This document shows positions 29,386-40,387 of a stretch of 64,000 bases of DNA, piece after piece. The stretch's first letter is position 1. The number at the start of each line of letters is the position of its first letter. The position numbers were made by a program, and so were the translations under genes. Source of the stretch: Chitinophaga pinensis (GTDB taxonomy: Bacteria; Bacteroidota; Bacteroidia; UKL13-3); contig CAMDHZ010000002.1 of NCBI GenBank assembly GCA_945898275.1, forward strand, positions 131,007 to 195,006, given 5' to 3'. The notes beneath the pieces were generated by a model. It saw only the letters and a program-made list of their open reading frames with translations. It searched no databases and was not told the DNA's origin.

Positions 29386-29522
29386 AATTGGTTACAAAAG
29401 TGTAAAAAAGTGCCGAGAATTTAAATGTTTAATTAAGGTTAGGCATATAATACATCAAACTTATTCAAGTTAATTTGCTGTATTTTGTAAGTTTGAAGTC
29501 AGATTATTTACTAAATAATATT

Positions 29523-31628
29523 ATGGGAGTTGAAAAGAAGAGAGTTTTGGTTACTGCGGCCTTGCCTTACGCAAATGGTCCAGTGCATATTGGCCATTTG
29601 GCTGGATGTTATTTGCCAGCGGATATTTATGTTAGGTATTTAAAAGCCATTGGTAAAGAGGTTTTGTTTATTTGTGGTAGCGATGAGCATGGTGTACCCA
29701 TTACCATTAAAGCAAAAAAAGAAGGCATTACACCTCAACAGGTTGTAGATAAATATGATGGCATCATGAAGAATGCCTTTAAATCATTTGGAATAGATTT
29801 TAGTTATTATGGCAGAACCAGCTCTCCCGTTCACCATCAAACAGCCCAAGAATTCTTTAGGCATTTATATGAAAAAGGGGTTTTTGAGGAAGAGGTAACT
29901 CAACAATATTATGATGTAGAGGCCCAACAGTTTCTTGCAGATAGGTACATCACAGGAACCTGCCCACGTTGCGGAAATCCTGGTGCTTACGGAGACCAAT
30001 GCGAAAAATGTGGAACATCTTTAAGTCCAACCGATTTAATTAACCCAAAATCTGCATTAAGTGGGGCTGTTCCCATTTTAAAGGAAACAAAAAACTGGTT
30101 TCTTCCAATGGGAAAATTGCAGAGTACACCTGCTTTTCAAGCCTACATTAAGCGCTTTGAGGGATGGAAATCGAACATCAAAGGCCAATGTGCCAGTTGG
30201 TTAAACGAAGGTTTGCAAAGTAGAGCCATGACCAGAGATTTGGATTGGGGCGTTCCTGTTCCGATTGAAGGTGCTGATGGAAAAGTATTGTATGTTTGGT
30301 TTGATGCCCCAATTGGGTACATCAGCGCCACTAAAGAAGCCCTGCTTGCTAGTAGCCAGCAGCCAGATGTCAGCAGCTTAACTTGGCAAGACTGGTGGCA
30401 AAATGAAGCTACCGAACTCATTCATTTTATTGGAAAGGATAATATTGTGTTTCATGCCATTATTTTCCCGATGATGCTCATGACCCACGGAGATTATATT
30501 CTGCCTTCGAATGTGCCAGCAAACGAGTTTCTAAATTTGGAAGGTGATAAGATTTCCACTTCACGCAATTGGGCGGTTTGGTTGCATGAGTACTTAGAAG
30601 ATTTTCCAAATAGAGAGGATGAATTGCGTTATGTGTTAACGAGTATTGCGCCAGAAACCAAAGACAGCGAGTTTACATGGAAGGATTACCAAACGCGCAT
30701 CAATAGCGAGTTGGTTAGCATTTTTGGAAACTTTGTGAACCGAGTTTTGGTGTTGTGCGATAAATATTATGAAGGTGTTGTTCCTTTGGCATTCGACTTC
30801 AGCAACTCAGTAGCTTATGAAAAAATAGAAGCTTCACAGAAAATTTGTTTTGAGCAAATAGCCGCAAATATTGCAGAGATGGAGCAGGATTTAAAAGAAG
30901 TAAAACTGAGAGATGCCCAAGCATGTTTTATGAATATTGCCCGCGCGGGTAACAAATACCTTGCCGACACAGAGCCATGGAAATTGGTTAAAACTGATGA
31001 AGAAGCAGTTAAAGGAATTTTGTTTGATGCACTCCAAATATGTGCAAAGCTAGCCATAGCTGCAACACCATTTTTGCCACACACTTCCAAGAAGTTGGTA
31101 GGTTTGTTAGGTTTGAACCAAGTGAGTTGGCAACAGTTAAACGCTCAAGTTATTATAGAAACTGGCTCACAGTTGGCCAAGCCAGAAATATTATACAAGC
31201 AGGTAGAGGATGAAGAAATTAACAAACAACTCGAAAGGCTTCAACAGATTAAAACATCAAAAACCCAACAGCCAAGTAGCAGCGATTTAGCCGAGCTTAA
31301 GACCAATATTACTTGGGAAGACTTTGATAAATTAGATTTGCGTGTAGGTAAAGTTATTGAAGCTGTAAAAGTTCCTAAAGCAGATAAACTCTTAAATTTA
31401 ACAGTTGATTTAGGCTTTGACAAGCGTACAATCTTAAGCGGCATTGCCGAATATTATCAACCAGAGGAGTTAATAGGAAAGTTGGTAACAGTAGTTGCCA
31501 ATTTAGCCCCACGAAAAATTAGAGGAATCGAAAGCCAAGGCATGCTTTTGATGGCAGGCAATGACTTTGGAAAACTCTACAGCGTGAGCCCAGAAAAAGA
31601 AATAGAACCAGGAAGCGTGGTGAAGTAA
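29523..31628 (+). CDS. metG: Methionine--tRNA ligase
   Basis: A 701-residue class I aminoacyl-tRNA synthetase that charges initiator and elongator tRNA-Met. Visible marks are [15 protein letters not shown] (HIGH motif, about residues 14-28), a zinc knuckle [17 protein letters not shown], the KMSKS equivalent KISTS, an anticodon-binding helical domain, and a C-terminal Trbp111/EMAP-II-type tRNA-binding domain (about 595-701, [20 protein letters not shown]). The start is the ATG at 29523; the ORF track adds 16 residues upstream from a non-ATG start that do not fit the family. One decamer copy lies at 31110-31119. Confidence 0.97.
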   Translation: MGVEKKRVLVTAALPYANGPVHIGHLAGCYLPADIYVRYLKAIGKEVLFICGSDEHGVPITIKAKKEGITPQQVVDKYDGIMKNAFKSFGIDFSYYGRTSSPVHHQTAQEFFRHLYEKGVFEEEVTQQYYDVEAQQFLADRYITGTCPRCGNPGAYGDQCEKCGTSLSPTDLINPKSALSGAVPILKETKNWFLPMGKLQSTPAFQAYIKRFEGWKSNIKGQCASWLNEGLQSRAMTRDLDWGVPVPIEGADGKVLYVWFDAPIGYISATKEALLASSQQPDVSSLTWQDWWQNEATELIHFIGKDNIVFHAIIFPMMLMTHGDYILPSNVPANEFLNLEGDKISTSRNWAVWLHEYLEDFPNREDELRYVLTSIAPETKDSEFTWKDYQTRINSELVSIFGNFVNRVLVLCDKYYEGVVPLAFDFSNSVAYEKIEASQKICFEQIAANIAEMEQDLKEVKLRDAQACFMNIARAGNKYLADTEPWKLVKTDEEAVKGILFDALQICAKLAIAATPFLPHTSKKLVGLLGLNQVSWQQLNAQVIIETGSQLAKPEILYKQVEDEEINKQLERLQQIKTSKTQQPSSSDLAELKTNITWEDFDKLDLRVGKVIEAVKVPKADKLLNLTVDLGFDKRTILSGIAEYYQPEELIGKLVTVVANLAPRKIRGIESQGMLLMAGNDFGKLYSVSPEKEIEPGSVVK

Positions 31629-31826
31629 TGCTTAACTTGCCACATTTAAATTAATAACATTGAAGGTTTCATTTCCATTACTTTAAAAAATTGAATCGTA
31701 CCTATCTGTGCTACCTATGATAATCTGTGTCAAGTAAAATTATGTAAATCTTTTTTACACCTGCATGGACATTAGCCCATAAATCAAGTTATTTGTTAGT
31801 TAATCGACTTTTTAATGATTGGGTTT

Positions 31827-34616
31827 ATGAAAAAATTGGTGTTTTTTACATTTCTGGTGCTTAGCACTTCCTTGGCTTTTGCACAACAATTAATTACTAT
31901 CACGCCTGCTTTTGCTACGGCAAATGATAACAATGTGGTGATTACCTTTGATGCCTCGCTAGGCAATGCTGGCATGTTGGGCGAAGCAATGATTTATGCT
32001 CACGCAGGTGTTATTACTGATAAAAGCACTTCGGGCACCGACTGGAAATATGTGATTGCCGATTGGACCACCAATCTCCCTAAGGCTTTACTTACAAGAG
32101 TGGGTTCGAGCAACCTTTACACCTTAAACATTGGTAATATTAGAACCTATTATAACATTCCTGCAAGTGAAAAGGTGCTTCAATTGGCTTTTGTGTTTAG
32201 AAATGCAACGGGTACTAAAACGGGCAAAACCAGCAGCAATGGCGACATATTTGTTGACATAAACCAAGGCGGTTTTCAGGTTAAGTTGAATGCGCCACTA
32301 AAAGGTAGTTTTTTCCAAAGCACAGATTCTGTAAGCATTTCTGGCAATGGCTCGCTTAAAAGTAACCTTAAATTATTTGCTAATGGAGTAGAAGTAGCCA
32401 GTGTAAATGATGAAAGTATCATCAACTTTAAAACGGTGTTTTCGGCGTTTGGTTCAAACCGAGTAAACCTAGTTTTGCAAGGAAACAACAATGGCCAAAT
32501 GGCTTATGATAGCACCTACATTTTAGCCAAAACCACACCCCTCATTGCAAATGCACCTGCTGGTACAAAAGATGGTATCAATTATATTAATGATAGCACA
32601 GTGATTTTGCAGTTGTATGCACCCTTAAAACAATTTGTATATGTGATTGGCGACTTTAGCAATTGGGAGTTTATGCCTGAAATGTTAATGAACAAAACAC
32701 CTGATAATTCTCGCTATTGGATTAGTATTACCGGTTTAAAAAAGGGTATAGAATATGGTTTTCAATATGTGATAGATGATGCTCAAATGCGTGTAGCGGA
32801 TGTGTATGCCGATAAAATTTTAGACCCTTGGAACGACCAATGGATTGCCAAAGAAACTTATCCAAATTTGAAACCTTACCCTGCTGGAAAAACTACCGAA
32901 ATTGTTTCTGTTTTGCAAACAGGTCAAACAGCCTATAATTGGACAACCACCAATTATACCAAGCCAAATAAAGACAAGTTGATTATTTATGAGTTATTGG
33001 TGAGAGATTTTGTGGGCAAACATGATTATAAAACCTTAAAAGATACCATCGGTTATTTTAAGCGTTTAGGCATCAATTGCATTCAGCTAATGCCCATTAT
33101 GGAGTTTGAAGGCAATGAAAGCTGGGGTTATAATCCTATGTTTTTCTTTGCACCCGACAAATATTATGGCACCAAAGACGATTTGAAAGCCTTTGTAGAT
33201 GCCTGCCATAAGGAGGGAATTGCAGTGGTTTTAGACATTGCACTTAATCACTCATTTGGGCAAAATCCTCAGGTGCGCATGTATTTTAATCCGGCTGCTG
33301 GGCAATATGGACAACCCACCGCAGATAATCCTTGGTTTAACCAAACAGACCGCCACCCCTTTGGCGTTGGATATGACTATAACCATGAGGCTACGGTAGT
33401 GCAGAATTTTACCGATAGAGTAATTAAATACTGGTTAGAAGAATACAAGATAGATGGCTACCGCTTTGATTTATCTAAAGGCTTTACGCAAAAAAATAGC
33501 GGCACCGATGTGGCAACTTGGAATGCCTACGACCAAAGCAGGGTAAACATTTGGAACCGCATTCGTACCGAAATTCTGAAATATGCCCCTGATGCTTACT
33601 TAATTCTAGAGCATTTAGGTGATAACTCAGAAGAAAAAGTATTGGCAGACATGGGCTTTATGCTTTGGGGTAAAATGACCGAAAACTACGCCGAAGCCAT
33701 GATGGGTTATAACAACAGTAAAACCAACCTTAGCTGGGGCAATTACAAGCAAAGAGGTTTTGCGCAACCTAATTTAGTAACCTATGCAGAAAGTCACGAT
33801 GAGGAACGCGTTATGTTTAGCACCCTTACATATGGCAATAGCAATGCAAATTATAGCACCAAAACCTTAGACAATGCGCTGAGAAGAGTGGCAGCCTATC
33901 ATGCTTTGTTGCTGCCATTAAAAGGTCCAAAAATGTTGTGGCAAGGAGGCGAGTTGGGTTATGAAGTTTCTATTAATACCAATGGCAGAACTGGCAACAA
34001 GCCTTTCCGTTGGCAATATGTTACAGATGCAAAGCGCATTCGTGTATATCATGAAGTGGCTGCCATGGCTCAATTAAAGCAACATGTGGCATTGCAATCA
34101 GACAATTATGTGTATGATGTGTCGGGCATGGTAAAAACCTTACGCATTACCCACGATTCTATGAATGTATTTATTGCGGCCAACTTTGATTTAGTGCCTG
34201 CCACCTCCACCATCAATGCACAGAGCAGCAATTGGTGGTACAACTATATGACGGGGGATTCTATTGCAGCCAATATCTTGCAAACCATTAACATTGCCCC
34301 GGGCGATTATGTGATATATACCAGCAAAAAAGTTCTTTCTAATTTGCCATTGCGTGTGCAAAATGTTAATGCGGCCGAGGCTATTGCTCTGTATCCAAAT
34401 CCGTTTAAAGATGAATTGTTTGTGCTTTCGGAAAAGGAGAATATCAGCAAAATTGTGGTAACAGATATGCAAGGCAGGGAGGTTAGGGTTGAACCAAACC
34501 TTTTCTCTGCACAACAATGGCGATTAGATTTTTCTGGTTTAAATGCAGGCGTGTATGTGATTACGGTTTCAGGCAAAAACGGCGTTCAAAGTTTTAAAGC
34601 CATCAAACAAGACTAG
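31827..34616 (+). CDS. Secreted GH13 alpha-amylase-family enzyme with T9SS sorting domain
   Basis: The 929-residue protein begins at the ATG at 31827 (MKKLVFFTFLV), giving a clean signal peptide ending AFAQ. Next are about 240 residues of beta domains, then a CBM48/E-set-like region (VYVIGDFSNWEF near residue 275). The GH13 barrel follows, with conserved segments AVVLDIALNH, GYRFDLSKG (nucleophile Asp), LILEHLGD (acid/base Glu) and AESHDEER (stabiliser Asp). A T9SS type A sorting domain closes it (ALYPNPFKDELFVL; FKAIKQD). It would digest alpha-glucans such as starch or glycogen outside the cell. It overlaps hrpB by four bases at the convergent ends. Confidence 0.88.
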   Translation: MKKLVFFTFLVLSTSLAFAQQLITITPAFATANDNNVVITFDASLGNAGMLGEAMIYAHAGVITDKSTSGTDWKYVIADWTTNLPKALLTRVGSSNLYTLNIGNIRTYYNIPASEKVLQLAFVFRNATGTKTGKTSSNGDIFVDINQGGFQVKLNAPLKGSFFQSTDSVSISGNGSLKSNLKLFANGVEVASVNDESIINFKTVFSAFGSNRVNLVLQGNNNGQMAYDSTYILAKTTPLIANAPAGTKDGINYINDSTVILQLYAPLKQFVYVIGDFSNWEFMPEMLMNKTPDNSRYWISITGLKKGIEYGFQYVIDDAQMRVADVYADKILDPWNDQWIAKETYPNLKPYPAGKTTEIVSVLQTGQTAYNWTTTNYTKPNKDKLIIYELLVRDFVGKHDYKTLKDTIGYFKRLGINCIQLMPIMEFEGNESWGYNPMFFFAPDKYYGTKDDLKAFVDACHKEGIAVVLDIALNHSFGQNPQVRMYFNPAAGQYGQPTADNPWFNQTDRHPFGVGYDYNHEATVVQNFTDRVIKYWLEEYKIDGYRFDLSKGFTQKNSGTDVATWNAYDQSRVNIWNRIRTEILKYAPDAYLILEHLGDNSEEKVLADMGFMLWGKMTENYAEAMMGYNNSKTNLSWGNYKQRGFAQPNLVTYAESHDEERVMFSTLTYGNSNANYSTKTLDNALRRVAAYHALLLPLKGPKMLWQGGELGYEVSINTNGRTGNKPFRWQYVTDAKRIRVYHEVAAMAQLKQHVALQSDNYVYDVSGMVKTLRITHDSMNVFIAANFDLVPATSTINAQSSNWWYNYMTGDSIAANILQTINIAPGDYVIYTSKKVLSNLPLRVQNVNAAEAIALYPNPFKDELFVLSEKENISKIVVTDMQGREVRVEPNLFSAQQWRLDFSGLNAGVYVITVSGKNGVQSFKAIKQD

Positions 34617-37090
34617 CGTTCCGATTTCCCTTTTCTTACTGGTTCTGCTTTCCAAGGGTCTTCGGGCCATGCGTGTTTGGGGTAACGGCGTTTGAGCTCT
34701 TTTTTAACTTCGTGGTAGGTATTGTCCCAAAAGCTGCGTAGGTCTGTGGTTATTTGCACTGGCTTATATCCGGGTGATAGCAGGTGCAATACCAATTTGG
34801 TTTTTCCTTGGTTAATAACAGGTGTGTCGGCAATGCCAAAAACCTCTTGCAAGCGTACTGCCAATACAGGCGTTTCTCCATGGGCAAAGTAGGCTATTTT
34901 AAGCGCAGAACCTGTAGGAACCACATACTTTTCGGGGCAAAGTGTTTGAAGCATTTGTTGTTTCTCCCAGCTCAAACTATTTAATAGCGCTTCTTTCAGG
35001 TTGATTTTTTTGAAATCGTCATTTCTTTTTATGTCTAACAAGTAGGGTAGCAACCAATCGGGTTGTTGCAACAAGCTGTCTAAGCTTATGACTGGCCAAT
35101 TTTCTTCTGGGTTCCAAAGGTGTAAACTTGCCAAGCGATGGATAAGCTGTTCGAAGGGTTCTTGAATATCCAATAGGCTCAAACCTTCTTTTTTAATTGC
35201 TTCTACGAGGGCACGCTGTACCTTTTCTGGATTGGGATTTGCAAGGGGTTTAGATTGTAGCACGATGCTTCCAATTCTTAAGTCTTTGCTAGCCACAATC
35301 CCGCCTTTTCTGGTATCCCAAAGAATGGTTTCTTTTTCTTTTACCAAGGGCAATAAATCTTTTGGGTTTAGGGGAGCTGCTAAGAATATCTTCCCAAGTC
35401 CATCCCGAGTATCCATGTGGGCAACGGCCAACCAACTTTCATTGGCAAGGTCGTCTTTATGGCCAGCGGCAGCAATTTTGCCATTGGCCAACTGAAACTG
35501 TGCATTGTTACCATTTCTTGCGCAAGCAATGCGCTCTGGATAAGCGTATGCAAGCAGCAGTCCGGTTTCATATTTATCTACTGGGCTATTGTCTTCGGGC
35601 ACTTGCAGCAAGCCTCTGTAATAAGCAGCCAGCTTGGCAATGCGCGCCATTTTATGTCCTGCATTTTGGTTGCTTCTAAAACGTCTAAGGGCTTCAATGC
35701 GCAAGCTAAGGTCGATGCCCGCTTCTTTGCCCAAGGGGTCGCGTTCGTCTAGTAAGGCTGCAATCTCGCAAGCCAATTGCTGTGCGCTGGTATCGTTGGC
35801 AAGCAAAAGCATGTGAGCCATGCGTGGGTGGCAGGCCATAGATTGAAGCTTTTTGCCATGTGCTGTAATCTTGTTGTTTTCGATGGCACCCAATTGGTCT
35901 AAGGTTTCCATTGCCATTTGTAGTGCGCCCTCTGGCGGCAAGGTAAGCCAACTGAGTTTTTTAATATCACTCACGCCCCAAGTTAACAGGTCTAAACAAA
36001 CAGCTGTTAAATCTGCTTCTAGAATTTCTGGGACCCTGTGCAGGGCAAGTCTATCTTGCGTGGCGGTGGTCCACATGCGGTAACACACGCCCGGCGCTAG
36101 ACGGCCTGCACGGCCCGCTCTTTGGTCGGCAGAGTCTTTAGAAACCATTATCGTTTCAAGTCTGCTCAAACCAGATTTTGGGTCAAACCGAGAAATGCGG
36201 CTAAAGCCAGCATCTACCACTATTTTTATGCCTTCAATGGTTAAACTGGTTTCTGCAATAGAGGTGGCTAATACAATTTTTCTTCTCCCTTTTTTATTGG
36301 GCCAAATCGCCGCCATTTGTTCGGCATTAGAAAGCTGACCGTAAAGTGGGTGTATACTAAAATCGGGCAAATATTTTCTTAGCAGTTCTTCGCATTTTCT
36401 TATTTCTGCTTCGCCGGGTAAAAAGGCCAAGGCATCGCCTTCATTTTCTTTTACGGCTTGAACCAACACACGTGAAAGGGTCTCAGGTAGCAAGAGCAAA
36501 TCATTTTGCCCCGTGTATTTAAGCGTTACTGGAAACAGTTTTCCATCGCTTACAATGGCGTGAGCCTTAAGCATGCTTTGCAATTTGGGCATGTCTAGCG
36601 TGGCACTCATCACCAGAATACGCAAATCTGGACGCAGAATTTGTTGCACTTCCCGGCAAAGTGCAAGGGCCACATCAGCATGGATGCTTCTTTCATGGAA
36701 CTCATCAAAAATAACCAAGCCCACATTTTCGAGGGCGGTATCGTGTTGCATCATCTTGGTGAGGATGCCTTCTGTAATTACCTCGAGTTGGGTATCTTTA
36801 GAAACTACGTTTTCTAGCCTAACCCTATAGCCAACCGTTTTGCCAATGGGGGTTTTAAGCATATCGCTCATGCGCAGGGCAATGGTTTTAGCGGCCAGCC
36901 TTCGCGGTTCGAGCATTAAGATTTTTTTGCCCTTGAGCCAAGGTTCTTGCAGCAAGGCCAAAGGCAGCAAAGTACTTTTGCCAGCGCCCGGTGGGGCATT
37001 AACAATAAGGGTATTTTCTTGAGAGAGGTATTGCTTGGTCTCGTCAAGAATGGCGGTAATGGGAAGAGAAAAATCGTGCGGGTTAAACAT
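34613..37090 (-). CDS. hrpB: ATP-dependent helicase HrpB
   Basis: An 825-residue DEAH-family RNA helicase: Walker [15 protein letters not shown] (about residues 35-48), a DEFH version of the DEAH box ([10 protein letters not shown]), SATLDMPKL, and motif [10 protein letters not shown]. Helicase C, HA2 and the HrpB-specific C-terminal domain (ending [15 protein letters not shown]) are complete and of normal length. Its role in bacteria is still poorly defined. GC is higher than in neighbouring genes, giving many long shadow ORFs on the plus strand, which I omit. It lies just after the tRNA-Ser gene on the same strand. Confidence 0.93.
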   Translation of the reverse strand: MFNPHDFSLPITAILDETKQYLSQENTLIVNAPPGAGKSTLLPLALLQEPWLKGKKILMLEPRRLAAKTIALRMSDMLKTPIGKTVGYRVRLENVVSKDTQLEVITEGILTKMMQHDTALENVGLVIFDEFHERSIHADVALALCREVQQILRPDLRILVMSATLDMPKLQSMLKAHAIVSDGKLFPVTLKYTGQNDLLLLPETLSRVLVQAVKENEGDALAFLPGEAEIRKCEELLRKYLPDFSIHPLYGQLSNAEQMAAIWPNKKGRRKIVLATSIAETSLTIEGIKIVVDAGFSRISRFDPKSGLSRLETIMVSKDSADQRAGRAGRLAPGVCYRMWTTATQDRLALHRVPEILEADLTAVCLDLLTWGVSDIKKLSWLTLPPEGALQMAMETLDQLGAIENNKITAHGKKLQSMACHPRMAHMLLLANDTSAQQLACEIAALLDERDPLGKEAGIDLSLRIEALRRFRSNQNAGHKMARIAKLAAYYRGLLQVPEDNSPVDKYETGLLLAYAYPERIACARNGNNAQFQLANGKIAAAGHKDDLANESWLAVAHMDTRDGLGKIFLAAPLNPKDLLPLVKEKETILWDTRKGGIVASKDLRIGSIVLQSKPLANPNPEKVQRALVEAIKKEGLSLLDIQEPFEQLIHRLASLHLWNPEENWPVISLDSLLQQPDWLLPYLLDIKRNDDFKKINLKEALLNSLSWEKQQMLQTLCPEKYVVPTGSALKIAYFAHGETPVLAVRLQEVFGIADTPVINQGKTKLVLHLLSPGYKPVQITTDLRSFWDNTYHEVKKELKRRYPKHAWPEDPWKAEPVRKGKSER

Positions 37091-37143
37091 GTTTTAGTGC
37101 TAGAACAAAAACACTCCAAAGCAAAGGCTTCAGAGTGCAAGGG

Positions 37144-37230
37144 CGGAGAGAGAGGGATTCGAACCCTCGATACAGTTTCCCATATACACACTTTCCAGGC
37201 GTGCTCTTTCGACCACTCAGACATCTCTCC
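37144..37230 (-). tRNA. tRNA-Ser (anticodon GGA)
   Basis: On the minus strand GGAGAGA pairs with TCTCTCC as the acceptor stem. There is a TΨC arm GAGGG-TTCGAAT-CCCTC, a class II length (87 nt) with variable arm, an anticodon loop CTGGAAA with GGA at 37194-37196, and discriminator base G as expected for serine. CCA is not encoded. Confidence 0.95.
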
Positions 37231-37290
37231 GTAAAAAAAGGGTCACGAAGATGCTGTTTTTTTTCTCGATTACAAAACAACATGCTAAGC

Positions 37291-37322
37291 TTTGGCGTTT
37301 AGCGTAAACAATCCTAAATTCG
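37291..37322 (+). promoter_or_regulatory. Probable promoter of the beta-barrel/M1 peptidase pair
   Basis: TTTG at 37291-37294, a 20-base spacer, then TAAATTCG at 37315-37322 (one mismatch to TAnnTTTG). The start codon of the next gene is at 37338, leaving a leader of only about ten bases. Confidence 0.45.
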
Positions 37323-37337
37323 ATTAAAACAAACCAC

Positions 37338-38204
37338 ATGATTAAACCAATCTCAATTGCTCTGCTGCTTGCTATTTTTTGCAACAACAGCATTGCCCAA
37401 ACCAAATCTAATATTTCGGACGTGTTTATTTTTGGTGGAGGGCTTCTCATGGACAATCCCTACCTAAGTCGCCAAGAAATGCTGCAACTGGCGCCCAATT
37501 CTCCCTTGCTCCAGCAGGATTTAAGCAAGTTCTACGACAACAACTCTCCTTACGACTACAGCGGCACACAAGATGCAACCACCTTTTCTGCAATGCTGGG
37601 ATTTAATCCCTTTAAACCAAAATCCAATCGTTCTATAAGTCCAATTGTTAGAGTAGGCCTTTCGTTTGGTCAGGTTAACCTAGTAAACCAATACCTTAGT
37701 TATACAGAGCGCTTCCCTTATGATACCCTAATCTCGCAAAGAACGGGTGAGAAAATTTACCTCGACTCAATGGCTGGGAGCAGCCTAACCATGCAACAAA
37801 GTGGCAACCAAGCTAGGGTAGAAATTGCCTTGCTTTTCCAAACCAATCTCGAGCGGTGGGTGTCTGTTTACAGCGGATTGTCTGCTGGTGCAGGGCTAAC
37901 CTTTAACAACCGCACGCAAATAGGAAGAAGCAATTACCATTATGGCAATGGATATGGTTATGATTATTACTCAAGCAACTCCCAGTATGAGTGGGAAAAC
38001 TATAATAACAAAAATGGCTACTTGGTTCAAACCGCCATACCCATTGGCTTAAATGTAAGGTTAGGAAAGAAGAGGCCAATCTTAAATCAATCCTTTATCT
38101 TCATGGAATTTTCGCCTGGCCTTGCTTTTTACCATATTCCTGAGCTTAAAACGTATAGTAACTTTACCTATCAAACCAATGTGGGCATCAGGTTTAGGAT
38201 TTAA
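37338..38204 (+). CDS. Probable outer membrane beta-barrel protein
   Basis: A 288-residue protein with a signal peptide ending NNSIAQ. The mature part has alternating polar/hydrophobic strands (SPIVRVGLSFGQVNL, ARVEIALLFQTNLERW, AIPIGLNVRLGKKR) and closes with TNVGIRFRI, as in outer-membrane barrels. A Tyr/Gly/Asn-rich stretch near residues 195-225 would be a surface loop. No named family is recognised. It starts 21 bases before the M1 peptidase gene and probably shares its transcript. One decamer copy is at 38024-38033. Confidence 0.6.
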   Translation: MIKPISIALLLAIFCNNSIAQTKSNISDVFIFGGGLLMDNPYLSRQEMLQLAPNSPLLQQDLSKFYDNNSPYDYSGTQDATTFSAMLGFNPFKPKSNRSISPIVRVGLSFGQVNLVNQYLSYTERFPYDTLISQRTGEKIYLDSMAGSSLTMQQSGNQARVEIALLFQTNLERWVSVYSGLSAGAGLTFNNRTQIGRSNYHYGNGYGYDYYSSNSQYEWENYNNKNGYLVQTAIPIGLNVRLGKKRPILNQSFIFMEFSPGLAFYHIPELKTYSNFTYQTNVGIRFRI

Positions 38205-38225
38205 TTCTGCTATATTGCCCGCGAA

Positions 38226-40169
38226 ATGAAAAAAGTAATTACCATTTGTTTGATCCTATTTGTTAAATTGATAGGAGCACAGGACCAACATTTATGTTCG
38301 ATAAGCAAACTCAGTGCATTGCAAAGAAGCAGTCTCACCAAGAATAATTTAACCAACGCCCAAGCTAGCTTAATAGAAAAATATGATGTGGGTTTCCATC
38401 ATTTGTCATTGTCTGTTGAACGCACAAGCACTTTTATCAGCGGTAATGTTAGAACAATTGCCCGCTCACGGGTTGCTACCTTAGATACTTTTCTTTTTCA
38501 ATTACATACCAATTTTACGGTTGATTCAGTCCATGGTTCAAACCAAACCCCCTATTCTTTTACCAAAATTGGCGATGTAACAGTTGTAATGTTGCCGCAA
38601 AGTATTGGTTTGAACCAAATCATCGACCTCACTATTTATTATAGAGGCACCCCACCAAGTGGCGCAAGTGCAGCGATTGGAAACGGCTTTAGCAATAGGG
38701 CTTCTCCTACTTATGGCAATCAAATAACTTGGAGTTTAAGTCAGCCTTACAGTGCGTATGAGTGGTGGCCATGTAAGCAATCACTTCAAGATAAAATAGA
38801 TTCTATTTTTGTAAGTGTAACTACAGATACTTCCAACAAAGTTGGCTCACATGGGCTATTAAAACAAATAGATCTTAAACCTAATGGCAAGCATACTTTT
38901 CATTGGCAAAGTTTTTATCCTATCAACTATTATTTGGTAATGGTAACGGTAGGTCAATACACAGAATATAGACAATATGCTAAGCCAAAAGGTTATGCAG
39001 ACAGTATTCTAATTCAGAATTATATTTACAGCAATCCAGCAGCTTACACCAATAATGCTACTAGCATTTTGGCCACAAAGCCCCAATTAGAATTGTTCTC
39101 CGACATATTTGGCTTGTATCCCTTTCACAAAGAAAAATACGGCCATGTGATGGCGCCATTTAGCGGGGGCATGGAGCATCAAACCATGAGCAGCATGGGG
39201 ATTTTTAACTTTGGTATTGTAGCACACGAAGTGGCACATCAATGGTTTGGCGACAATGTTACCTGTGCCACTTGGAGCGATATTTGGTTAAACGAAGGTT
39301 TTGCTTCTTATAGTGAGTACTTGGCAAGGCGTTATTTATTACCCAATACGGCTTTGCAAGAACTAACAGATATGCATGCTGCGTCTAAACAAGAAGTTGG
39401 CGCTGTGTATGTAACTGATACTGCCAATGTAAACAGATTATTTAGCAGTGCGTTAACCTATAACAAAGGTGCAGCAGCCATTAGGGTATTGCATTATTTA
39501 TTGGGCGATTCAATGTTTTTTGAGGTGTGTAAAACCTATCAAACAAGATTTGCCAATGGCAACGCAAGTACGCAAGATTTCAATGATTTGGTAAACGAAC
39601 TCAGTGGTAAAAACTATGATTTTTATTTTGATCAATGGATTTATGGCATTGGCTTTCCGGCATATACGAGCACATGGAATCAAACAAATGGAAAATTCTA
39701 TTTAAAAGTAAAACAAGCCAATGCGCACAGCGGGGGTTTATTTAGTCTACCTATCGCCTTTAACTTGCAGCGTGCCATTGGAGACACCCAGATTGTGTTA
39801 GATATAAACACAAGCGAACAAAATATTGAACTGCCCGTTGGTGGAACCATAAGTAATGTGGTAATTGACCCAAATGTTTGGATATTAAAGAATAGCAGCA
39901 TGACAAAAGATGTAGGCTTAAGCGTTGGAGCACAAGCAGAAACAGCAAGTTTACGCATTTATCCAAACCCAGGAGAAGGTATGGTTTGGTTTGAACCAAG
40001 TTTACCAAACACTGCTAGGGTAGAGGTAATTGACCTAAGTGGAAGAACTTGCATGACCTTGAGCGGCAAAGATGGATTTGATTTGAGTTCATTGCAAGCT
40101 GGAGTTTATTTGCTGAATGTAAGAGATAATGCAGGCAAGCAACAGGTGATTAAATATCAAAAATATTGA
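38226..40169 (+). CDS. Secreted M1-family metallopeptidase with T9SS sorting domain
   Basis: A 647-residue zinc aminopeptidase-like enzyme. It has a signal peptide ending KLIGAQ, an N-terminal beta domain typical of M1, and the gluzincin site HEVAHQWFGD (HExxH) with the third ligand in NEGFASY 18 residues later. A GGMEHQTMSS segment matches the M1 exopeptidase GxMEN region, although His replaces Asn after the Glu. The C-terminus is a T9SS type A domain (LRIYPNPGEGMVWF; QVIKYQKY). It would release amino acids from peptides outside the cell. Three decamer copies lie within this gene (38535, 38607, 39988). Confidence 0.9.
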   Translation: MKKVITICLILFVKLIGAQDQHLCSISKLSALQRSSLTKNNLTNAQASLIEKYDVGFHHLSLSVERTSTFISGNVRTIARSRVATLDTFLFQLHTNFTVDSVHGSNQTPYSFTKIGDVTVVMLPQSIGLNQIIDLTIYYRGTPPSGASAAIGNGFSNRASPTYGNQITWSLSQPYSAYEWWPCKQSLQDKIDSIFVSVTTDTSNKVGSHGLLKQIDLKPNGKHTFHWQSFYPINYYLVMVTVGQYTEYRQYAKPKGYADSILIQNYIYSNPAAYTNNATSILATKPQLELFSDIFGLYPFHKEKYGHVMAPFSGGMEHQTMSSMGIFNFGIVAHEVAHQWFGDNVTCATWSDIWLNEGFASYSEYLARRYLLPNTALQELTDMHAASKQEVGAVYVTDTANVNRLFSSALTYNKGAAAIRVLHYLLGDSMFFEVCKTYQTRFANGNASTQDFNDLVNELSGKNYDFYFDQWIYGIGFPAYTSTWNQTNGKFYLKVKQANAHSGGLFSLPIAFNLQRAIGDTQIVLDINTSEQNIELPVGGTISNVVIDPNVWILKNSSMTKDVGLSVGAQAETASLRIYPNPGEGMVWFEPSLPNTARVEVIDLSGRTCMTLSGKDGFDLSSLQAGVYLLNVRDNAGKQQVIKYQKY

Positions 40170-40170
40170 G

Positions 40171-40201
40171 TTTGCCCAAAATTTAGAAAGGCGTATATTT
40201 G
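40171..40201 (+). promoter_or_regulatory. Promoter of tRNA-Arg
   Basis: TTTG at 40171-40174, a 19-base spacer, then TATATTTG at 40194-40201 match the Bacteroidota consensus exactly. It begins two bases after the M1 peptidase stop. The tRNA starts at 40219, so a short leader is expected. Confidence 0.75.
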
Positions 40202-40218
40202 CCTAGCTTAAGGGAAAT

Positions 40219-40290
40219 GGTCTCGTAGTTCAACGGATAGAATAGATGTTTCCTAAACATTTGATAGCAGTTCGATTCTGCTCGAGACTA
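40219..40290 (+). tRNA. tRNA-Arg (anticodon CCT)
   Basis: The acceptor stem GGTCTCG pairs with CGAGACT (one G-T pair), the TΨC arm is AGCAG-TTCGATT-CTGCT, and the anticodon loop TTCCTAA gives CCT, reading AGG codons. The discriminator is A and CCA is not encoded. It has its own consensus promoter and terminator. Confidence 0.94.
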
Positions 40291-40326
40291 CAGAAGCTTT
40301 TAGCGGTTGGCTATTAGCAGTTAACA

Positions 40327-40357
40327 AAAACCTGTCAAGATGTTGGCAGGTTTTTTT
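40327..40357 (+). terminator. Rho-independent terminator after tRNA-Arg
   Basis: AACCTGTCAA-GATG-TTGGCAGGTT forms a ten-pair stem (one G-T pair) with a four-base loop, followed by seven T residues. Confidence 0.85.
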
Positions 40358-40387
40358 GTTCATAAAGCACTCTTTTTTTCTATACTA

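Noticed and set aside
31629-31826. Riboswitch or small RNA before the GH13 gene
   Set aside because: About 200 bases read with no recognisable conserved core, strong stem or promoter match.
34784-37022. Many plus-strand ORFs of 60-111 residues
   Set aside because: All lie opposite hrpB, where higher GC removes stop codons. None shows a coherent protein pattern.
37144-37168. TTCGAA of the tRNA TΨC arms as the source of the dispersed decamer
   Set aside because: The tRNA sequence is GGTTCGAATCC, which differs at several positions, and the decamer copies are not in tRNA genes.
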